Shown: one piece after another, positions 47,120 through 58,394 of the stretch | How positions within the stretch are numbered: the stretch's first letter is position 1 | Layout: every line of letters starts with the position of its first letter | Source: Aporrectodea caliginosa | Lineage: Eukaryota > Annelida > Clitellata > Crassiclitellata > Lumbricidae | Reading direction: 5' to 3' | NCBI GenBank assembly: GCA_020284085.1 | Contig: JACEVL010000163.1 | Coordinates: forward strand, 336,001-400,000 | Length of the DNA: 64,000 nucleotides | Translations under genes and position numbers: made by a program | Notes under the pieces: model-generated | The model's input: only the letters and a program-made list of their open reading frames with translations | Databases searched by the model: none | Told to the model about the DNA's origin: nothing

Positions 47120-48055
47120 CAGCCAAATTTACTGTATTTTTGTCGGTGTAGTCCGACAAAACACAGCATACTTGGTTTGGCACACGCCAGGAGTAGTCAA
47201 GCAACGACGAAAGTACGGTAAAGTTCCAATTCCCTGACTGGAATTCCCAGCTTGTCGTCCGCAAACTGGGTATGCATCTGGATGGTAACTTGACGATGGC
47301 GGATCACGTGAACTTCCTTTGCAGATCCTGCTTCTACCAGCTGTGCCAGATGGAGGTAATTGGTAATCTGGCAATTAGGAACGCATTTAGGACGAAGGCT
47401 TTCAGGTCAACGGCTGTCAGAACCCTTCTGGGGTCAAGTTTAAGGTTCATATGTTGCACGGAGGTTAGAAAATCTATGGCGCTAGGTTTGTTTTAATTAA
47501 GTTTTAATAATATACTAGCGCACACAAAATAAAAAATAGACGCAATCTTTCAGTCGGCACTGCAAATTCCTTTTGATAAAAACAAGTTCCCTGGATTATT
47601 GCAATACAATCCTAGCGGGTCTCCCGGCTTCCGTTTGCGCCAGCTCCAGTCTGGCCTCGATATTGTGCAGCCCAATATACAACAACCTGAAATATTAACA
47701 TAAATCGCAATATAATATATATGCGAGAAACTCTAGACCGGCTTCCTGTTGCCGAGCGAATTTCATTTAGGATCATCTTGCTGGCACGTGCTTCAATCGC
47801 TGACTGCCCCAGCATACATCGGGAGCTCTGTGGTCTAGTTTCAAGTAAGCTGGGTCGGCGATCGCTGCGCTCTGCTAGCCATGGAGATATGCAGGGGCCG
47901 CGATTTCGCACTTCAACTAGAACCTGTCGTTCTCGTATTGGACTATACTTCTGGAACAGTCTTCCATTGCATTTACGCTCTCTTGCATTTGGCTCTGTGC
48001 AGCAATCATTCTCTAACTGTCTTAAAACGCAATCGTTGAGATCAGACTGACAGCG
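47120..48055 (+). pseudogene. CR1/L2-like LINE reverse transcriptase C-terminal half
   Basis: Plus-strand blocks in order: VRKLGMHLDGNLTMADHV (about 47255-47310), CRSCFYQLCQM, LDYCNTILAGLPAS (47591 on), RETLDRLPVAERISFRIILL (47721 on), GRRSLRSAS, and IGLYFWNSLPLHLRSLAF to about 47990, ending SNCLKTQSLRSD at 48050. The sequence changes frame several times between 47490 and 47720. Sequence differs from the duplicated LINEs, so it is another subfamily. No 3' signature of the GGCGCTATATAAAT type follows it. Confidence 0.8.
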
Positions 48056-48187
48056 ATGTGTGCAGCGTTTTTGTGAGATACGGTACTTATATTGAGTGTC
48101 TGAATACATACACACATGTATGTACGACGTACGTACATAATATAATTATGTATGCGTAATACATGATCGTAATATGCAAGGTGAACT
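48056..48187. other. Anonymous AT-rich sequence
   Basis: Contains ACGTACGTAC near 48124. No gene. Confidence 0.5.
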
Positions 48188-48195
48188 TTACCCCT

Positions 48196-48365
48196 CATGG
48201 GCGTATTTAGGGTGGTTTACGGGTTCAACCTCCCCAAATATACTACCGAAATTTTTTTCTATGCAATTGTATGCGAAATACAAAAAACTTAACTTTTTCG
48301 ACCATTTCCAATGGAAACCCCCGAAACCTTAAACCACCTGAGATTTCTTCCTGGCCACGTCCCTG
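48196..48365 (+). mobile_element. 170-bp hAT-type MITE, complete
   Basis: Exact 8-bp target duplication TTACCCCT at 48188-48195 and 48366-48373. Termini CATGGGCGTATTTAGG and, read in reverse, CAGGGACGTGGCCAGG match at 10 of 16 positions and follow the CAGGG-type hAT terminus. Noncoding. A partial copy lies at 43317-43465. Confidence 0.88.
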
Positions 48366-48373
48366 TTACCCCT

Positions 48374-49146
48374 TTACCCGACGTTGATTCAGACTACCTT
48401 TAAAATAGACTATACATTGTATATGTATGTATATATATATAATATCGCTATTGGCCATCCTTCCATTGCTCAGTCTGGTATCAAAGACTCCTGCATTAGA
48501 CCACTGAGACAGTCTTCGAGCCAGAAGACAACCGATGCGCATGATATGTCACCGGTTTTCGTGAGCCGTTCCTTTTCCCGATGCTATAGCAATAAATCTT
48601 AGTGAAATGCGACGTATATATAGGACATTATAGACCGCATTCAGCCAATGGCAAGGAACGAGTGTAGTGTACAGTAGCCAAAATGCATTTTTATACGTGA
48701 AAAACACATTTTTAATAAAAATGTGTTTGTTTGCGAAACACGTTATGGATAGGGTGTTTAACTGCTTGGAAACGTGAGGAAGACCGAGTTATTGTATGAC
48801 TTTGGATCGTTGCTTCTTTCTCTTACTGTCAATCATTACTGTATGTACCCATGTGCGTTTTGGCACGGAGATGTCTTACACTAGATTACATTAGCTAGGT
48901 CAGACCAGACCAGATCGATTCAGGCAAGATTAGGTTAGATTTTGTGAGATTACATTAGATTAGATATTGATAAACATTCAGCCTCCACTGAGGTGTCCAG
49001 CTGTCGAGTTGACATGTGATTTTTTACCTGAACACTGTTTACATGTACATCCGACCCAGTCATATCAAACATTGGGCACAAAAATCGGTAAGAGCCTTCT
49101 AACTAAACGTCAAGATTAACGAGTGAGCCTTCCATTTTACCTCCCA
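48374..49146. other. Anonymous sequence
   Basis: 48885-48970 contains scattered GATTAGATTA words. No gene supported. Confidence 0.5.
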
Positions 49147-49335
49147 TGTTTCCTTCCTTCCTTCCTTCCTTCCTTCCTTCCTTCCTTCCTTCCTTCCTTC
49201 CTTCCTTCCTTCCTTCCTTCCTTCCTTCCTTCCTTCCTTCCTTCCTTCCTTCCTTCCTTCCTTCCTTCCTTCCTTCCTTCCTTCCTTCCTTCCTTCCTTC
49301 CTTCCTTCCTTTATTCTTGTCTTCCTTCCTTCCAT
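49147..49335 (+). repeat. (TTCC)n tetranucleotide array
   Basis: About 40 uninterrupted TTCC units (49149-49312), then decayed units. Homopyrimidine on the + strand. FLPS and KEGR frames are artefacts. Confidence 0.98.
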
Positions 49336-49969
49336 TTCGCTTGCTTGCTCCCTTCCTACCATCAGTGTCGCCTTTCCCATCCTTCCTTAATTCCAAACTT
49401 CCTTATCCCACTTACTATAATTCTTGTACGCGACAGTATCTGCTAAGAGCAGCCATTAGGCCATCTCGTGGAACGGTGGAAGGCCACATTCCCAAGGAGT
49501 TTTCGTGTCCAGCAAATGTGGCTTAGACGATATTTGTCGGGACTTCGGAAGGAAGGCACTAATTCTGAAATACGGATCCTTCCTCCGACCGGGTGTAGCT
49601 GCCATCGGTAATAAACGACGATTTAATGCTCCATGAAATCACTGGACATTATTTGACCACCGCTTGATGGTAGAACGCGGTAGTATTGTACATTGAACCG
49701 GTGAACTGGAGCTAAATAAAGCAAGGGAAAGTTGGCTACGAAAACATAATTGACGAAGGACAGAGAGTTCTCATTCGTCTCCGGAGAACAACTAATATGG
49801 ACCAGTGCGCGTCTGGTCCTGCAGCAGATGATGATGGAGACTGGCAGGGGATGCGGAGGCGCATGCGCAGACATTGGCAGACGAGGCATAACTGGATTCT
49901 CTTAACGCACGTCTGAGTAAACAATCAATCGATCGATTGCGTTTCACTGTCTTCATTCATTCACTCAAG
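49336..49969. other. Anonymous sequence
   Basis: No gene supported; frames of up to 88 codons lack motifs. Confidence 0.5.
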
Positions 49970-50160
49970 CAACCATCCATCTATCCATCCATCCATCTAT
50001 CAATCCATCAATTCATCCGTCCGTCCGTCCGTTCGTCCGTCCGTCCGTCCATCCATCCAACCAACCATCTATCCATCCATCCATCCATCCATCTATCCAT
50101 CCATCCATCCATCCATCCATCCATCCATCCATCCATCCACCAACCATCTATCCACCCACT
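49970..50160 (+). repeat. (CCAT)/(CCGT) array
   Basis: CCAT units with a central CCGT block (50016-50048), the same arrangement as at 7231-7360. Confidence 0.93.
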
Positions 50161-50170
50161 CGCCATGTGG

Positions 50171-50452
50171 GGCGGGGGTCATAGTGTAGTGGTAACATCA
50201 CTGGCGTAAAGAGCAGCAGGAAGCGGGATCGCTTCGCGCAACCCTCCCAAAGGTCCACTCAGCCTATCATTCGCGAGATGGCGCGTTGGTAAAATGAGAT
50301 GTAGGACGTGATGGGCGCCTTGCATGGCTGTCGTATACAGTTAAATTCGACTCCTGTAATAACTTGTGATCATCCGTTCATACTGAATTGTAATCGTACT
50401 GTGTACTTGGTAGTTTGAAAATACTAAACAATTATTATTATTATTATTATTT
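50171..50452 (+). mobile_element. tRNA-derived SINE, family 1, copy on plus strand
   Basis: Head: GGGGGTCATAGTGTAGTGGT (A-box region) and AGCGGGATCGCTTCGCG (B-box position, diverged). Body: CACTCAGCC, GGTAAAATGAG, CAGTTAAATTCGACTCCTGT, CTTGTGATCAT, then ATACTAAACA and seven ATT units. The same words in the same order are found on the minus strand at 21367-21592. About 280 bases long. The insertion abuts the CCAT array. Confidence 0.88.
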
Positions 50453-50550
50453 TTCACCCATCCATCCATCCATCCATCCATCTATTTCAGTTCCGCTAAG
50501 ATTTCCAACTCGCTCCTGTCGTTTATAATAATTATTTCCGTCGTTCGAAC
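50453..50550. other. CCAT units and unique DNA
   Basis: A short CCAT run (50459-50480) directly follows the SINE tail, so the SINE may have landed inside a CCAT array. Confidence 0.5.
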
Positions 50551-50558
50551 GTCATTTA

Positions 50559-50599
50559 TGACGTCGCTCTCATGACGTCATAAACGTTTATGACGTCAT
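50559..50599. promoter_or_regulatory. Cluster of three CRE (TGACGTCA-type) sites in a palindrome
   Basis: TGACGTCA occurs exactly at 50573-50580 and 50591-50598, with TGACGTCG at 50559-50566. The span 50572-50599 is a perfect 28-bp palindrome: ATGACGTCAT, AAACGTTT, ATGACGTCAT with shared bases. TGACGTCA is the consensus site of CREB/ATF bZIP factors. No neighbouring gene is identified, so regulatory use is inference. Confidence 0.5.
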
Positions 50600-51571
50600 C
50601 TGGTGTTGATCGCACTGCTTCAGCCATGATGGACATCTGTGTAAAAGCGTAGGTCGGTGCTTCAGTCCCTTTCGGAGCGACGGTTATTTCGGGGCTGATT
50701 ATGATTTCCAGCCGATCGTCAACGATCTCGAGAGGTGAACGAGCTCCATGGCGATTGGTCGTATGGTGGAAAGAAACATCGGGTGCCGTATGGTGGCAAA
50801 TTAATCCCGTTGCGCAGTTTGAGCAAATTATTTATAAGTATAAATGTACTATAGGCCTTAAAACGTTGACGAAAATTATATGAACTTCGTGAATATTTGA
50901 CGAAATATGAAAGAAATCGATGAATAAGTTCGCACTTCTTCGACTGAGTCGATTTGAAACCCCTGAGGGTATAGACGCATATACTGTTTAGCGTTCAAGT
51001 TAGTTCATATAACTGGCTTTTATTTAATTTTAGGTTTTGGGTTAAGGATAGAGTGTCGATGGCCATTCAAGTTTCGCCTATGTGAAACTCAGATGTAAAC
51101 CATTTCAGAAAGGCGAAAAGAAACTGACCTTTCCAACGTAACGTCCTGAGGGTTACGACATTCGAATCCAAGTTGATGCTTGACTGTTGAGTCTCAGAAG
51201 AGAACGGCTTCTTACTCAGCTCGGTACTGGTTAACCGATTCGCGGCAGTTAGCGGCATCTTAGATCTATTGTCGGCAATTACTTTGCACCGGAAAACTAA
51301 TGACGGCACAGAATTCCCCACACGATCCAACACACCCACCCACACACACACCCATACATCCGGCGGTCATCCGCCCATACCACCCACCCACTCAATACCC
51401 ACCCACCAACCTGAGGCACAGCTGAAGTCCTAATAGGAAACCTGGCGGAAAAAGTGCAGCACTTAACAACGAAAGTGATTGCAATAAAGTTTGAAGAAAA
51501 TGTTGTTAAATTTTTTACTATTTTTAAAGCAATTTGTTATTTTCTCCGCACAATATGAAACAGAACAATTA
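50600..51571. other. Anonymous sequence
   Basis: A short CACCCACC-rich tract at 51328-51410. Frames are short and unrecognised. Confidence 0.5.
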
Positions 51572-52030
<459 letters not shown>

Positions 52031-52764
52031 GACGTGTGGGCGGATCGTAGAGATCGCCCTCTGCAACTTTTATGCATTACAGGCGTCGGATGGATGGTCC
52101 AGCCTAACCCAATTGTCATCCTCCTTGGATCCTCCTCCTCCTCATCATCAGCAGCAGCAGTAGCAGCAGCAGTATCACCAGCCGACGAGAAATCACGAGA
52201 AGCAGGCGAGATCTAGATGCGTTTGACTGAAGGACGAATAACTGATTGAATGAATCAATGATTCAGGTGGTTGTAACGAGAACCGCCCAGAGGCCGCTGC
52301 TTTCTTCCAACGAAGCAAATTCATTGAGACTTGGACAAATGTAGCGATGATACCTTAATTCAATTCTCGCTAAACGCGAAGCTGCACTTGCGTCCCCTAG
52401 GTTTCGTAGGGTCTTCTATTTCTGTCTTGGACATATTCTTATGATGACCACTGGATATACAAAAATGGGTTGTGAAGATGTGAGCAGTGTGAGAGCCATA
52501 TGGAACCCCTGCAACCAGACGGACAGCTCTCTTTTGCAAAACGTTTAATCTGTGTAATCCAACACTATATTACAATAAGAGATGTACGGATATACTAACG
52601 AATAGTATAGTTTAATTCTAATCTAATCCTGTGTAACACTGGATATTTGAATTTTGTTACATATCTAGCTATCCGTTGTGGTCACTAAATATTTTTAACT
52701 TTTATATATACCGTATAAACGGATGTCAATAATTGTGGTCACTGGATAACGTAATAGTAATCGC
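52031..52764. other. Anonymous sequence
   Basis: A short CAGCAGCAG/CTCCTC run at 52128-52175. No gene supported. Confidence 0.5.
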
Positions 52765-53070
52765 GAATTTATATAGCGTAGCTTCGAGATTGACTCATCA
52801 GAAGCGCTCCCGACCTGACAACACAAAACCACGATCGAATAGAATGATTTTCAAGCGCATGCTGAACAGAGGTAAAGAAAGATCGGTAGCTCGTGACGTC
52901 GGTTGCTAAGCAACCTATTCCAAGAAGATGGAACGACCACAGATAAGCTTCGAGGCTGGGCTGTCAATGTTCGGGTTAACAAGACATCTATTATATAGAG
53001 AGCGAAGGGTTTGCGGCGGCGGCCAGGTATTGATGAGACGGAGTCGTACAGATTAGGTGTCTTTATGCAT
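52765..53070 (-). pseudogene. LINE 3' end fragment (CR1/L2-like)
   Basis: On the minus strand: LYDSVSSIPGRRRKPFALYI, then PRSLSVVVPSSWNRLL, fitting the R-x-F-S-V-x-G-P-x-x-W-N-x-L pattern of the C-terminus, then a stop and the 3' end ACGCTATATAAATTCGCG (read from about 52781 down). About 75 codons survive. Confidence 0.65.
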
Positions 53071-53349
53071 CGATAATCAGTGCCATTCTCCTCGCATTGA
53101 GCTAGGTATACATCCCCAAACATATAGGTATAACACGAATGCACCGAGTGGCAGCATTTAATCGGATCTCAGTTGTCAGGCAAGCACTTGGTGACCTCAG
53201 CCGTGGTGTAATATAAGCGTACATCAGTGTTGTGGCGGCTTCAGTTGTAAGGTCAGAGATGGTTAGCTTCTGGTCTGAAGTAACACCCAGATCATACACA
53301 CTACTGGGGAAAGATAAACCAAGAAAGCAACGCTGGCCGTATCAATTTT
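53071..53349. other. Anonymous sequence
   Basis: No gene supported. Confidence 0.5.
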
Positions 53350-53881
53350 CGGGTTCACCGACAAATGCGCCCGTGACAAAAGCGCACCGACAAAAGCGCC
53401 CCGACAAAGCGCCCCTGACAAATGCGCCCCCGACAAATGCGCCAAAAATCACACAAAAACCCCGACAAATGCGCTCCGTCAAAAGCGCCCCAAAATAACC
53501 GACAAATGCGCCCCGACAGCAGCGCCCCGACAGTAGCGCCCCAATATCAATAAAATTACTTGAGTTTGTTCTATACTTGCAAGAAAGAGGTTGTTTGTGT
53601 TTATTTAGAGGTATTTAGAGATATCTTGAAGAGGCGCTATATACGTGTTCAATTACATACATATATGCATACATACATATATGCATATATACATACATAC
53701 ATACATATATACATACATACATACATACATACATACATACATACATACATACATACAGACATGCATACATACATACATACATATATGCATACATACATAC
53801 ATACATACATATATGCATACATATACATACATACATACATATATGCATACATACATACATGTATATGCATACATACATACA

Positions 53882-53914
<33 letters not shown>

Positions 53915-54372
53915 GCATACATATATACATACATATATGGTTCATATATGCATACATACATACATACATACATACGTTACATACATATGCATACATATAT
54001 ACATACATATATACATACATACATACATACATACATACATACATACATACATACATACATACATACATACATACATACATACATACATACATACATACAT
54101 ACATCATACATACAATACTTTACATCAATGTCTCATTTTTCGTCTCATTCAACAGGCAGGGAGCGCATTTGTCGGGGCGCATTTGTCGGGGCGCTTTTGT
54201 CGGGGCGCATTCGTCGGGGCGCTTTTGTCGGCAGGGGCGGGCGCATTTGTCGTGGCGCATTTGTCGGGGCGCTTTTGTCGGGCGCATTTGTCGGGCGCAT
54301 TTGTCGGGGCGCATTTGTCGGGGCGCTTTTGTCGGGGCGCTTTTGTCCGAGGCGCTTTTGACGGGTCACCCA
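53350..54372. mobile_element. 1-kb element with inverted arrays of a 14-bp unit
   Basis: The left arm (53360-53547) is an irregular array of CGACAAATGCGCCC and CGACAAAAGCGCCC units; the right arm (54155-54365) is the reverse-complement array, GGGGCGCATTTGTCGG and GGGGCGCTTTTGTCGG. Outermost ends GGGTTCACCGACAAA and, in reverse, GGGTGACCCGTCAAAA are related. The centre is a CATA array preceded by a LINE-type 3' signature. Subterminal arrays in inverted orientation suggest a foldback or MITE-like DNA element. Frames such as SGRICRGAF are repeat translations. Confidence 0.6.
53631..54113 (+). repeat. LINE-type 3' signature followed by (CATA)n
   Basis: CTTGAAGAGGCGCTATATAC at 53626-53645, then GTGTTCAATT and about 460 bases of CATA with ATGC and TATA variants. 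The signature places a retroelement 3' end directly at the start of the array, inside the 14-bp inverted-array element. Confidence 0.85.
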
Positions 54373-55094
54373 ATTTTCGACAGTTGCCGACGTGTCACAA
54401 GCCAGGTGAAGTGAGTTTATTTGACGTTTTAACTGAAGAAGGTTGGACGACATCCGGTCACAGAGCTCTTCTAACGTCTGTAGCATATTCTCCACTGTCC
54501 ACAGAGGAGATCGCCTCATCAGTTTGGCCGTGGACATACATGTATGCACGAGTGTTGTCAGAATTCCGATGAGTGGCAAGCCTAAAGGAAGAAAGGACCA
54601 GGCTTAGATCCACAATATGAAGGATATTGAGTAGCGGACGCATGATAGAACCCTGTACAAGACCTCGTGAACAAAGCGTCAGTCAGACCTAAAGCCGTTG
54701 CCTATGTACACCCAGGCAGGAATGAATCGAATAGCTTACACTGAAGAGGCACTTTACACGTTTTCATTCACAATACAATACAATAAAATACTCAGTTTTG
54801 CCCGCGACAGCAAACGACATGTGAAGGCGCTCCAAAAGTATGTCATGGTCAACAGGCCTTCGAGTGTCGAAGGCCGCACTCGCAGCAGAAACGGCCATGA
54901 GCGTGTTAACACACGGACGAGGGTGTTTTCATATTCTTTTACAGCGGTCGTTAGATATATGATCGATTATACTGAAATGACCTGGACATCTGATAATTCT
55001 TATGCACGACTATACGACCGCAAACATGTTGTGGCCGCTGATATACTGATATAAATCAACACCGCCACCATCACCACGCCCACCATAAGCCTCT
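54373..55094. other. Anonymous sequence
   Basis: No gene supported; a 118-codon frame at 54698-55054 has no recognised motif. Confidence 0.45.
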
Positions 55095-55345
55095 GTCACC
55101 ACGTTTGTCAACACCATCATCATCACTACCACTACCACTACCACCACTACCACTACCACTACCACCACCACCACCACCATAAGCCTCTGTCACTACCGCC
55201 GCCACCTCCACTACTACCACCGACACCACTACCACCACCACCACTACCACCGCCATCACCACTACCGCCACCACCACCACCACCACCACCACCACCACCA
55301 CCACCACCACCACCACCACCACCACAACAACAACAACAATAACAA
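55095..55345 (+). repeat. (CCA/CTA)n and (CAA)n triplet array
   Basis: CACTAC and CACCAC units in several blocks with a 26-base segment around ATAAGCCTCTGTCAC repeated at 55083 and 55179, then about 20 CCA units and six CAA units. Confidence 0.93.
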
Positions 55346-57214
55346 TCCTCTGTCATCGCCATCGTTATTAGTCATCATTATCTTCATCGTCGTAACATCA
55401 TTAAACCAACCCGACACATCATCACCACCATCATCATCATCTTCAGCAACAACAACAACATCATCATCATAATTGTCATGATCGTGGTCGTTGTTGTCGT
55501 TAGCTATAGTTTCCTTGCATCGTCTTCTTGTCCGAGCATTGATGAGCTTTTAAAGGACCAATAAAAGCGCTCGTTGACATGACTACACGCAGGATGATCC
55601 TATTATCATTTAATATAGAGCTGCCCCAGATTACTCTTCCTGACCGTTGCGAAGAAAGGCAGGCGCTGGGGGGGTGGCCTTCGAGTGCATTCCTTACGAT
55701 GCTTGTCATCATCATCCTGTGGCCACCGCCATATACGTGTCCTGCGCCTTTATCAGATGAACGTGGTTCCCTTGCAATACGAATGATCGCTGCCTGTTGA
55801 AGAGCACTTGTGCCTGTATCCAATGAGGCCGCAGTCTTCGTTATGTCAACAGCTCAGCCAAATCAATTTCGCCTGTTGTTCCTCGCGTTCTCGTTCCTCT
55901 AGTTCCTCGTCCGTGTTCTTGTTCTGCGTCGCGTTCTGCGTGTTCTTAGTTCGATTCTTGTTCTTTTGTATCGCAATTTCTGGTCTTCAGCTGTTCTGGT
56001 TGCACTCTTTAGAGTACGGCATGTTGTTCTTCTTGTTTGCGCAGTTAGGTTCTGATTGTTGTTCCGTTGTCATTGTTGATTTTGTTATTCGTCGTTGTTG
56101 CTCTTCTTTTCGTCGTCTCCTCCTCCTCCCCTCCTCATATTAGATTTGGTATCCATAACAACGTGCTTATGTAACCTGACTCTGTAAAATAATGCAACTG
56201 TAACTGCGACGTAATCAACGCATAATTTTTATAGCTCCGCTTAAAGATAAATGCATATAGACTAACGCCTCTTGTTGTTTTTTTAAATGGCGCTGTACAG
56301 ATTCCTAGTTTAAAATTATTGTCGAAGTGAGCATTTTGTGTGTGTGATCCAACGCTCTTGAAATCTATCCTGCAGACACATTGACAAAAGACTCAGCGAA
56401 CCTTCCACAAGTTACATTTCTCATACATCTGGTTTTACAACATGTGTAACATTAAGAAGTAGAAGGTAGCGGCGCCATTTGGGATGTAGACTATGGCAAG
56501 TCCTCTGATGCCCTGGACCCTGTACAAGACTTCGGCAATCGTCCCTTGTTGACTAAGGGTATACTGAGGGAGTGAGCCCCTCCCCATACGTTCGGCTGTT
56601 AGCTGAAGAAGACTAATGCTACTGCTCTTGAGGTAAAATAAATATTTGTTCTCACATATCTTCGCACATATAGGTAATCGTTCGTGTAACAAATGCTTTC
56701 ATATCAAAAGAAGCACTCCCTTCGATCCTGAAGATAGTTCTGCTCAACGTAAACATCATGGCAGCATCATACATAGAGATACATTGATGCCACGACGTTT
56801 ATATAATATATATATGTATATATATAATATATAATTTTATATATATAAAGGTATAAACAGTAAAACGATAATAGCCATAGACCCTATATGTGTGCGTAGA
56901 CCGATAAAATAAAGCAGCCTTTGTACACAACTGATTCGATATTTACATTTCGATTTCATACGTATACGCCTATATTAGGCCTATGCATAATACTTAATAC
57001 ATTGCAAATATTGTGTATAGGCCTATCAGTTAGGTCTAAACTGGTTATGATACTATATTATACCTTAAATCTCTCTATCTCTCATTTTGTATATTTTTAA
57101 CGACGCACAGCTGAGGTAAGAGAAAACCCTTTTCCTTTGCAGAGACCGAAATCTGAACTTTGTCGAAACTGTCTCCTTTCATATTTTTATATTCTACTTC
57201 TTTAATAGGCCTAT
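55346..57214. other. Anonymous sequence, no gene seen
   Basis: 55380-55480 has ATC/CAACAA triplets. 55870-56120 is degenerate GTTCTTGTTCCTCG-rich DNA. 56795-56850 is TA-rich. Frames up to 111 codons are low-complexity or unrecognised. Confidence 0.5.
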
Positions 57215-57282
57215 ATCTAAAAATTCCTCAACGGTAACATTTATATTTATATAAGCGGCTCTCTGCAGGAACATATATACAG

Positions 57283-57315
<33 letters not shown>

Positions 57316-57350
57316 TTATTTATTATTGTTACCGTTGAGGCGTTTTAGAT
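57215..57350. repeat. 136-bp inverted repeat around a TA array
   Basis: CCTCAACGGTAAC at 57226-57238 and its exact reverse complement at 57328-57340, with flanking ATCTAAAA / TTTTAGAT extending the arms. The centre contains TA units (57283-57312). CACCGTTGAGGGGTTT at 57429-57444 is a third, partial version. Could be a small foldback element. Confidence 0.65.
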
Positions 57351-58030
57351 TTAAACCTTAATATAACACGTCGGAAAACAAGACATAGGCTTATATTATA
57401 TTTCTTGAGAAGAGTTGATATATGCATTGCCACCGTTGAGGGGTTTCAGAGAGGGGTTAGAAGAGTATAAAAGGGAGTGTCCGAGGAGTGTGTATATACT
57501 GCTGCTTTGTTTTCCGACGTGTGGTGTTAAGGTCGATAGAATAAATAGGCTTTACCGTTGCGATCGGTCGGGCTTTTTGTGTGAGGAAGAGTTCTATGGG
57601 ATGAGCTTAAGGTCGATTGCGTAAGTACCGCACAGAGTAAGGGAACGGGGATGGACAGCGGTCGATGATGGGAAGGGCATCAGAGGACAGGGCGGGCAGG
57701 CGTCAGCTCTTAAGGTTAAGCTGTCCCTAGGCTGGCTTTTATAAAATAATGTCTGCTAAACGTATAGACCCGAGTGTGGCTGGAACGATTTTCGATGTTA
57801 CTCGGTGATGATGGACGGTGTAGTCAAAGGTTTGGTGATGATGATAGGGTAGAATTGTGGACTTCCTTTTGGCGCTGACTTATTTAACGCAGATATTGAG
57901 AAGTCTGTTGATTGTTCAGTTTCTTTTAATTTGGTGAAATTTGTTAGTTTAAAGTTCTAACATTTTATCTAACATTATTTTCATTTTAAAGTTAAACGCT
58001 TTGTTGCTGGGCCTCGATTTGTAGGACTCT
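57351..58030. other. Anonymous sequence
   Basis: A 69-codon plus-strand frame at 57415-57624 is not recognised and is probably chance. Confidence 0.45.
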
Positions 58031-58222
58031 CTGGCTCTCTTTCTCTCTGTCTCTCTGTATGTTTGTCTGTCTCTGTCTGTCTCTGTCTCTGTCTCTGTCT
58101 CTGTCTCTGTCTCTGTCTCTGTCTCTGTCTCTGTCTCTGTCTCTCTGTCTGCCTGCCTGTCTGTCTCTCTGTCTCTCTCTCTGTCTCTCTCTCTCTCACT
58201 CACTCACTCACTCACTCACTCT
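58031..58222 (+). repeat. (CTCTGT)n hexamer array
   Basis: About 13 TCTCTG/CTCTGT hexamers (58068-58146), the complement of the ACAGAG unit in the duplicated LINE, then CTGT/CT words and six CACT units. Confidence 0.95.
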
Positions 58223-58394
58223 GTTCTACGCAATTGCTTTTGTCATTTCGTTTTCAATTTAAGACTTATCTTTTCAAACTCATAATCCAGCATAGGCTCA
58301 TAGGCTGCCTCTCTGTGTTAATGGACCGATCTGCATCTTGACAAGGTTACAGCGTTTTACTGGTGTGTCATCGGTTGATGCCATGTGTATAATA
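58223..58394. other. Anonymous sequence
   Basis: No feature recognised. Confidence 0.5.

Noticed and set aside
47612..48115. 167-codon minus-strand frame
   Set aside because: Antisense shadow of the plus-strand LINE, whose blocks (LDYCNT, FWNSLP) are recognisable.
53360..54365. 14-bp units as a CRISPR-like or zinc-finger-like array
   Set aside because: Units are contiguous and inverted in two arms, with no unique spacers; translated frames carry no Cys2His2 spacing.
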